A DNA stretch of 64,000 nucleotides, taken from the NCBI GenBank assembly GCA_050944435.1, contig JBMNRB010000009.1:40617-104616 (forward strand), in the 5' to 3' direction. A program made the translations under genes and the position numbers. Below the pieces are notes generated by a model. The model ran no database searches. It worked only from the letters and a program-made list of their open reading frames with translations, and was not told where the DNA came from. Origin of the DNA: Ruminococcus_G sp050944435. GTDB taxonomy: Bacteria; Bacillota; Clostridia; Lachnospirales; Lachnospiraceae. Each line of letters opens with the position of its first letter. The first letter of the stretch is position 1. This document shows positions 60,404 to 64,000 of this stretch, in pieces.

Positions 60404-61168
60404 ATGGAAACACAGGAAAACATTCAAATTCTCACCAGAGAAGAACATAAGGCACATAACTGTGAAGATTTTACCGCGATTATCATTCCGGATAAATCTG
60501 ATCTCATTCACAAAGAAATTCATTTTTTATACTGTATAAAAGATCATCAATTAGTTTTGGTCGATGACGGCGAAAGGATACGGCAAATCGTTGAAGATAT
60601 GAAAAGAGAGGGAAAAAACCTCTCTGCTTCTCCGGAAATTATCTTTTATGAAATTCTGGAATATCTTATTAAAGATGAATCGGCCTTTCTTCAGTCCTAT
60701 GAACAAGCCATGTCTGAAATTGAAGAATCTTTAATGCATTATAATGGTGAAGACATATCAGGAAAAATCATAAAAAGCAGGAAGGAGCTTTTAAAGCTCC
60801 AATCCTGCTATTATCAGCTTATGGATCTGGGTGAGAAACTGAAAGAAACCAATAACATATTCGTTCGTTTTACCAAAAAACTGGAACGGCTTTTATCTGA
60901 AGCCAGAGACCTCCGGGAATATTCTCTTCAAATTCGGGAATTGTACCAGACTCAGATCGCCGTACGCCAGAACAAAATCATGCAGCTTCTCACCATGGTC
61001 ACCACTATTTTCATGCCCCTTACTCTTTTAACCGGATGGTATGGCATGAATTTCAATCAAATGCCGGAAACTGCCTGGAAATACGGTTATCCTGCTGTCG
61101 CTTTACTTGCTCTGATCCTTATTCTTCTGGAAATCTGGTTTTTCAAACGACGGAAATGGTTTCTTTAA
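60404..61168 (+). CDS. CorA-like divalent cation transporter
   Basis: 254 residues, shorter than typical CorA (about 310). The N-terminal cytoplasmic domain is brief; long helices follow ('LLSEARDLREYSLQIRELYQ'), then two membrane segments with the selectivity motif 'YGMNF' at the end of the first ('LLTGWYGMNFNQMPE'). It imports Mg2+ or related cations. No Shine-Dalgarno is visible: a TATAAA lies 8 bp before the ATG, so it may be leaderless or translated with the upstream TetR gene (40-bp gap). Confidence 0.87.
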   Translation: METQENIQILTREEHKAHNCEDFTAIIIPDKSDLIHKEIHFLYCIKDHQLVLVDDGERIRQIVEDMKREGKNLSASPEIIFYEILEYLIKDESAFLQSYEQAMSEIEESLMHYNGEDISGKIIKSRKELLKLQSCYYQLMDLGEKLKETNNIFVRFTKKLERLLSEARDLREYSLQIRELYQTQIAVRQNKIMQLLTMVTTIFMPLTLLTGWYGMNFNQMPETAWKYGYPAVALLALILILLEIWFFKRRKWFL

Positions 61169-61171
61169 ATT

Positions 61172-61387
61172 TTACCATGCTTCCAGATTCAGCGAATCAA
61201 CATTTTCCTGTGTAGCCAGCGGCGTTTTAATATAATTATAAATTTGCTTAACCATTTCCTGAGCTGTTTGTTTTCCCTTTTCCTCTGCATAAGATACCAT
61301 GGTATCATAGTAGGAAGTCTGATAGGGATCCTGCCCGGCATAATTTACATTCAGGAAAATATCGGAAACCATATCACGATGGAACAT
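61172..61387 (-). pseudogene. Deletion remnant of a sugar-binding-protein gene
   Basis: The frame joins three blocks of a binding protein like that at 37838-38917, in order: 'VNYAGQDPYQTSYYDTMVSY' with AEEKG after it, then 'GKQTAQEMVKQ', then the last 22 residues 'YNYIKTPLATQENVDSLNLE' and AW. Roughly 24/25, 11/11 and 18/22 residues match by eye. The signal peptide and most of the binding domain are lost. Two internal deletions that kept frame must have removed about 300 codons. It sits directly beside an AraC remnant, in the same relative order as at locus 3. Confidence 0.8.
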
Positions 61388-61636
61388 CTGGCCAAAATTG
61401 TAGGTTTAAGCCCCGCTTATTTTTCTTTTATCTTTAAGCAGGAAACCGGATATTCGCCCCGGGAATATATTACGAATATAAGAATGAGCAAAGCAAAACT
61501 TCTATTAATCCAGACAAATAAAAGTATCACAGAAATCGCTTTTGAAGTGGGATACGCCAGCAATGCCAGCTTTACCAATCTTTTTACCGATAAAGTTGGA
61601 TGTTCCCCAAAAACATTTCGTAAACTTATGAGATGA
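61346..61636 (+). pseudogene. C-terminal remnant of an AraC-family regulator
   Basis: The last 97 codons of an AraC regulator ('YIQENIGNHITMEHLAKIVG', 'YFSFIFKQETGYSPREYI', 'EIAFEVGYASNASFTNLFTD', 'KVGCSPKTFRKLMR') are intact, with both HTHs. The whole cupin part is missing and the frame runs back into antisense binding-protein DNA. The closest relative in the window is the AraC protein at 41510 (about 58% by eye). An in-frame ATG at 61379 could still yield a small DNA-binding protein, but I see no ribosome site. Confidence 0.8.
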
Positions 61637-61656
61637 AATTCGTCTGTAATTAAAAT

Positions 61657-61700
61657 ACCTGTATTCAGAAGATGGCAGATACACTTCAATGAATACAGGT
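61657..61700 (-). terminator. Terminator of the YgjP-like gene
   Basis: 11-bp stem ACCTGTATTCA/TGAATACAGGT (61657-61667 with 61690-61700), extended by GAAG/CTTC inside; the minus strand continues ATTTTAATT. It may also end plus-strand reading from the AraC remnant. Confidence 0.8.
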
Positions 61701-61704
61701 AATC

Positions 61705-62382
61705 TTATTGCTGCGACAATTTATTTTCAGCTTCTCTCCATTCCGGAAAAAATTCATTCACATAATTCCAGAATACAGCATTATGACTCTTTTCTAATAA
61801 ATGAACCAATTCATGAATCATTACATATTTCAGACATTCCGGAGGATATTTTATCAGCTGCAGATTAATCCAAATACGTTTAGCTCTGGTATTGCAAGTT
61901 CCCCATCTGGTTTTCATATTTCTTATCTTCCATTCTTCTGCCTTCTCTCCCACTATTTTTTCATACTCATGTCTCCTTCGCAGAATTTCATCCCATAATT
62001 GTTTTCTGCACCATTCTTTCAGGATCTCTTCTTTCTTTTCCTCTGTGCAGTCCTTATTCACAGATAATACCACTCTGTCCTTTACTATAACCTCATTCTC
62101 CTTTTTATCAGAATATATCGTATCGACCGGATAAACTCTGCCCCATAAAAATACTTTATTATCCGTGAGAAAATCTATAGATCTTTTTCCTGCGGCATCT
62201 CTGCGATGCTTTCTTATCCATGGCAGTTTACTATAAACAAATTTTTTTATTTCCTCATCTTTTACGAAATAAGGAGCAGTGACTTTTATTGTACCATTTT
62301 CATTAGATATACGAAGATACATGTGCTTTATTTTCTTTTTTTCTACAACAATCTCAAAATTATCTGCAATAATTTTCTTCAC
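61705..62382 (-). CDS. YgjP-like metallopeptidase-domain protein (M48 type)
   Basis: 225 residues from a GTG at 62382 (AAAGGT 11 nt upstream). The C-terminal half carries the zinc motif 'HELVHLLEKSHNAVFW', i.e. HExxH with a third His seven residues later; 'MKTRWGTCNTRAKRIWINLQL' just before it is the hallmark of the YgjP/DUF45 family. The N-terminal 100 residues are beta-rich. Family members stand alone or sit with restriction systems; here neighbours are unrelated. Cytoplasmic; substrate unknown. Confidence 0.9.
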   Translation of the reverse strand: MKKIIADNFEIVVEKKKIKHMYLRISNENGTIKVTAPYFVKDEEIKKFVYSKLPWIRKHRRDAAGKRSIDFLTDNKVFLWGRVYPVDTIYSDKKENEVIVKDRVVLSVNKDCTEEKKEEILKEWCRKQLWDEILRRRHEYEKIVGEKAEEWKIRNMKTRWGTCNTRAKRIWINLQLIKYPPECLKYVMIHELVHLLEKSHNAVFWNYVNEFFPEWREAENKLSQQ

Positions 62383-62453
62383 GGCTTATTGACCTTTCTT
62401 TTCTGCTTATGTATACTTTTTCATAAAGTACATAATAAAGGAGCATAAATCAA

Positions 62454-62720
62454 ATGAAACAATTTCGTTTTGCATTTCTCATCATGTCATCGGATCACGA
62501 TTCATCAAAAGACCGCCGTCTTATTGAAACACCGGAGTGTAAATCTGTCATCGTCGGAGTAAAAGATATGGAAGACGCCTGCATCCAGGCAAAAAGACTA
62601 ATTGACAGCGATGAAATCGACAAAATAGAACTGTGCGGGGCCTTTCAGGAAAAAGGCGCAGAAAACATCAGTAAATACATTGAAAATCGTGTTCCCGTCG
62701 GATACGTTGTCAATTTATAA
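62454..62720 (+). CDS. Small DUF6506-like protein
   Basis: 88 residues. 'KQFRFAFLIMSSDHDSSKDR' at the start, 'SVIVGVKDMEDACIQAKRLI', 'DKIELCGAFQEKGAENISKY' and 'RVPVGYVVNL' at the end. This pattern resembles the DUF6506 family of short cytoplasmic alpha/beta proteins as I recall it. Function unknown. AAAGGAG precedes the ATG by 10 nt. A strong terminator follows about 130 bp downstream. Confidence 0.7.
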   Translation: MKQFRFAFLIMSSDHDSSKDRRLIETPECKSVIVGVKDMEDACIQAKRLIDSDEIDKIELCGAFQEKGAENISKYIENRVPVGYVVNL

Positions 62721-62844
62721 AATATTCAATGATTCATCACAAAATGAACACACATATTTTGTATGATAATCAATGTAAAGGGTAACACCTTTTATCAAAT
62801 TTTTCTTTTTCATACGTTCCGAAGCTCAAGCTTCGGTCTCCTTA

Positions 62845-62881
62845 AAAAAAGATATCGGATGAAAATCCGATATCTTTTTTT
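62845..62881. terminator. Bidirectional terminator after the DUF6506-like gene
   Basis: GATATCGGAT-GAAA-ATCCGATATC (62851-62860 with 62865-62874), flanked by A7 and T7 so that it works on either strand. A small CCGAAGC/GCTTCGG hairpin lies just before it at 62818-62835. Confidence 0.88.
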
Positions 62882-62929
62882 GTAAGAGAATATAAGAGTT
62901 AAATTATAGTAGGTGTCAAATTTATAAAT

Positions 62930-63108
62930 TAAACAGTTTAGTAGAATATAAGCTTGTTTTTTAATCTATATTGAATATAATACGATTTTCTATAATTGTC
63001 AACAATTTTTTCTCTAAAAGTCAATGAAATCCGCATTTTTATATATTTTGCACAACTAAACTGTTTAATATATATAATCATTATTTCAATTTTATCATTA
63101 AACGTTTA
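62930..63108. repeat. AT-rich gap with three TAAAC-GTTTA palindromes
   Basis: TAAAC-A-GTTTA at 62930-62940, TAAAC-T-GTTTA at 63057-63067 and TAAACGTTTA at 63099-63108. The first two belong to a 13-bp inverted repeat about 115 bp apart. No gene is visible from 62882 to 63130. The sites look like repressor operators without an obvious target, or ends of a small vanished element. Confidence 0.4.
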
Positions 63109-63121
63109 GCTGTAATTTATA

Positions 63122-63172
63122 CAAAATAAAAACGATGGAGACTCATATAATATGAATTTCCATCGTCTTTTT
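63122..63172 (-). terminator. Terminator of the rRNA-tRNA transcript
   Basis: ACGATGGA/TCCATCGT stem (63132-63139 with 63159-63166) with further AT pairing inside; the minus strand continues TTTTTATTTTG. It lies directly after the last tRNA. Confidence 0.85.
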
Positions 63173-63173
63173 G

Positions 63174-63246
63174 TGAGGCATCGGGGATTCGAACCCCGGA
63201 CAACTTGATTAAAAGTCAAGTGCTCTACCGACTGAGCTAATACCCC
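63174..63246 (-). tRNA. tRNA-Lys (UUU)
   Basis: 73 nt. Full cloverleaf; anticodon loop CTTTTAA gives UUU; acceptor GGGGTAT pairs with ATGCCTC, discriminator A. CCA is not encoded. Last tRNA of the cluster. Confidence 0.97.
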
Positions 63247-63269
63247 ATTTCCTGATAAACATCAGGCAA

Positions 63270-63342
<73 letters not shown>

Positions 63343-63355
63343 TTACATTGATAAG

Positions 63356-63429
<74 letters not shown>

Positions 63430-63482
63430 ATATTATGTTATAAACCAGATAAAAATAAATACTTCTATTTATCTTTACCTAA

Positions 63483-63564
63483 TGGATGGAGAAGGATTCG
63501 AACCTTCGAAGGCGTTGCCAACAGATTTACAGTCTGCCCCCTTTGGCCACTCGGGAATCCATCC
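63483..63564 (-). tRNA. tRNA-Tyr (GUA)
   Basis: 82 nt, class II with a long variable arm. Acceptor GGATGGA/TCCATCC, anticodon loop CTGTAAA gives GUA. Confidence 0.97.
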
Positions 63565-63593
63565 ATAATTAAATTCCACTGAAAATCAGTGTA

Positions 63594-63666
63594 AGCCGAT
63601 GATCGGACTCGAACCGATAACCTGCTGATTACAAATCAGCTGCTCTGCCAATTGAGCCACATCGGC
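63594..63666 (-). tRNA. tRNA-Thr (UGU)
   Basis: 73 nt. Acceptor GCCGATG/CATCGGC, anticodon loop TTTGTAA gives UGU, discriminator U. Confidence 0.97.
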
Positions 63667-63684
63667 AATTTTTCTGAAAAAGAA

Positions 63685-63757
63685 TGGGACCTATAGGGCT
63701 CGAACCTATGACCCTCTGCTTGTAAGGCAGATGCTCTCCCAGCTGAGCTAAGATCCC
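63685..63757 (-). tRNA. tRNA-Val (UAC)
   Basis: 73 nt. Acceptor GGGATCT/AGGTCCC with one G-U pair, anticodon loop CTTACAA gives UAC. Confidence 0.97.
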
Positions 63758-63782
63758 ATCATTTACAATTATAAATTGTAAA

Positions 63783-63856
63783 CGACCCAGAAGGGACTCG
63801 AACCCTCGACCTCCGCCGTGACAGGGCGGCGCTCTAACCAACTGAGCCACTGGGCC
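63783..63856 (-). tRNA. tRNA-Asp (GUC)
   Basis: 74 nt. Acceptor GGCCCAG/CTGGGTC, anticodon loop CTGTCAC gives GUC, discriminator G. First tRNA after the 23S gene, 54 bp from its end. Confidence 0.97.
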
Positions 63857-63910
63857 TTTTTCTGAAGGACATACCTTCAAAACCGCATATACTCTACATC
63901 CTACACTCCA

Positions 63911-64000
63911 GGTCAAACCCTCGACCGATTAGTAACAGTCAGCTCCATACATTGCTGCACTTCCACCTCTGTCCTATCTACCTCGTCGTCTTCAAGGGGT
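63911..64000 (-). rRNA. rrl: 23S rRNA, 3' end (partial)
   Basis: Read on the minus strand the end contains 'GAAGACGACGAGGT', 'GGAGCTGACTGTTACTAATC' and finishes 'GGTCGAGGGTTTGACC', the conserved 3' terminus of clostridial 23S rRNA. The gene continues beyond the window. The tRNA cluster follows without a 5S gene between. Confidence 0.96.

Noticed and set aside
63629..63916. Small open frame across the tRNA genes
   Set aside because: It overlaps three perfect cloverleafs and the 23S end; such frames are common artefacts over tRNA clusters.

Overview
The window looks like a chromosomal segment of a spore-forming, gut-type Lachnospiraceae (Clostridia) bacterium. The reasons are a medium GC content, a T-box leader on metG, a spoIID/spoIIQ-type pair, reverse rubrerythrin with PerR, many RbsABC-type sugar importers with AraC or YesMN-type regulators, a non-pyrrolysine MttB methyltransferase, and tRNAs without encoded CCA. 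I saw no prophage, insertion sequence or CRISPR array.

Layout. 1-8.4 kb: a WG-repeat protein (cut by the window edge), rubrerythrin and PerR with PerR boxes, a hairpin-rich 180-bp block, two tandem TPR-anchor paralogs, then T-box-metG-tatD. 8.5-14.2 kb: a small AraC/IolE-like/Gfo-Idh catabolic set, a flavodoxin lipoprotein facing a TetR regulator, and a zinc-ribbon/SH3 protein. 14.2-25.8 kb: nine genes on the minus strand. They encode a complete sugar ABC importer (ATPase, permease, binding protein), two cytoplasmic double-domain esterases, a small membrane protein, a YesN/YesM-type two-component system, and an RbsA-like protein that has lost its Walker motifs. 26-28 kb: a TIR protein with a cold-shock-like tail, a small helical protein, and an XRE regulator bracketed by direct repeats. 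28-42.9 kb: two further sugar ABC importers, each with an AraC regulator and a URO-D-like methyltransferase (one full length, one a C-terminal piece), plus a cob(I)alamin adenosyltransferase. 43-48.4 kb: GIY-YIG protein, SpoIIQ-like and SpoIID, AzlCD, and a hydroxypyruvate-isomerase-like protein facing a LacI regulator. 48.4-53.5 kb: GHKL kinase/LytTR regulator divergent from a BceAB-like transporter. 53.5-60.4 kb: gldA-NUDIX-BCCT-MFS operon divergent from mttB and a TetR gene. 60.4-62.7 kb: CorA, a shrunken remnant of another ABC/AraC locus, a YgjP-like metallopeptidase and a small DUF6506-like protein. 63.2-64 kb: seven tRNAs and the 3' end of a 23S rRNA gene, all on the minus strand.

How it fits together. 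Most of the window is carbohydrate or methylated-compound acquisition: each importer carries its own regulator and processing enzyme, and recurring sequence motifs tie regulators to targets. The strongest candidate for an undescribed system is the importer/double-esterase/two-component locus ending in a non-catalytic RbsA homologue. It may report transporter occupancy to a histidine kinase that has no sensor domain of its own.
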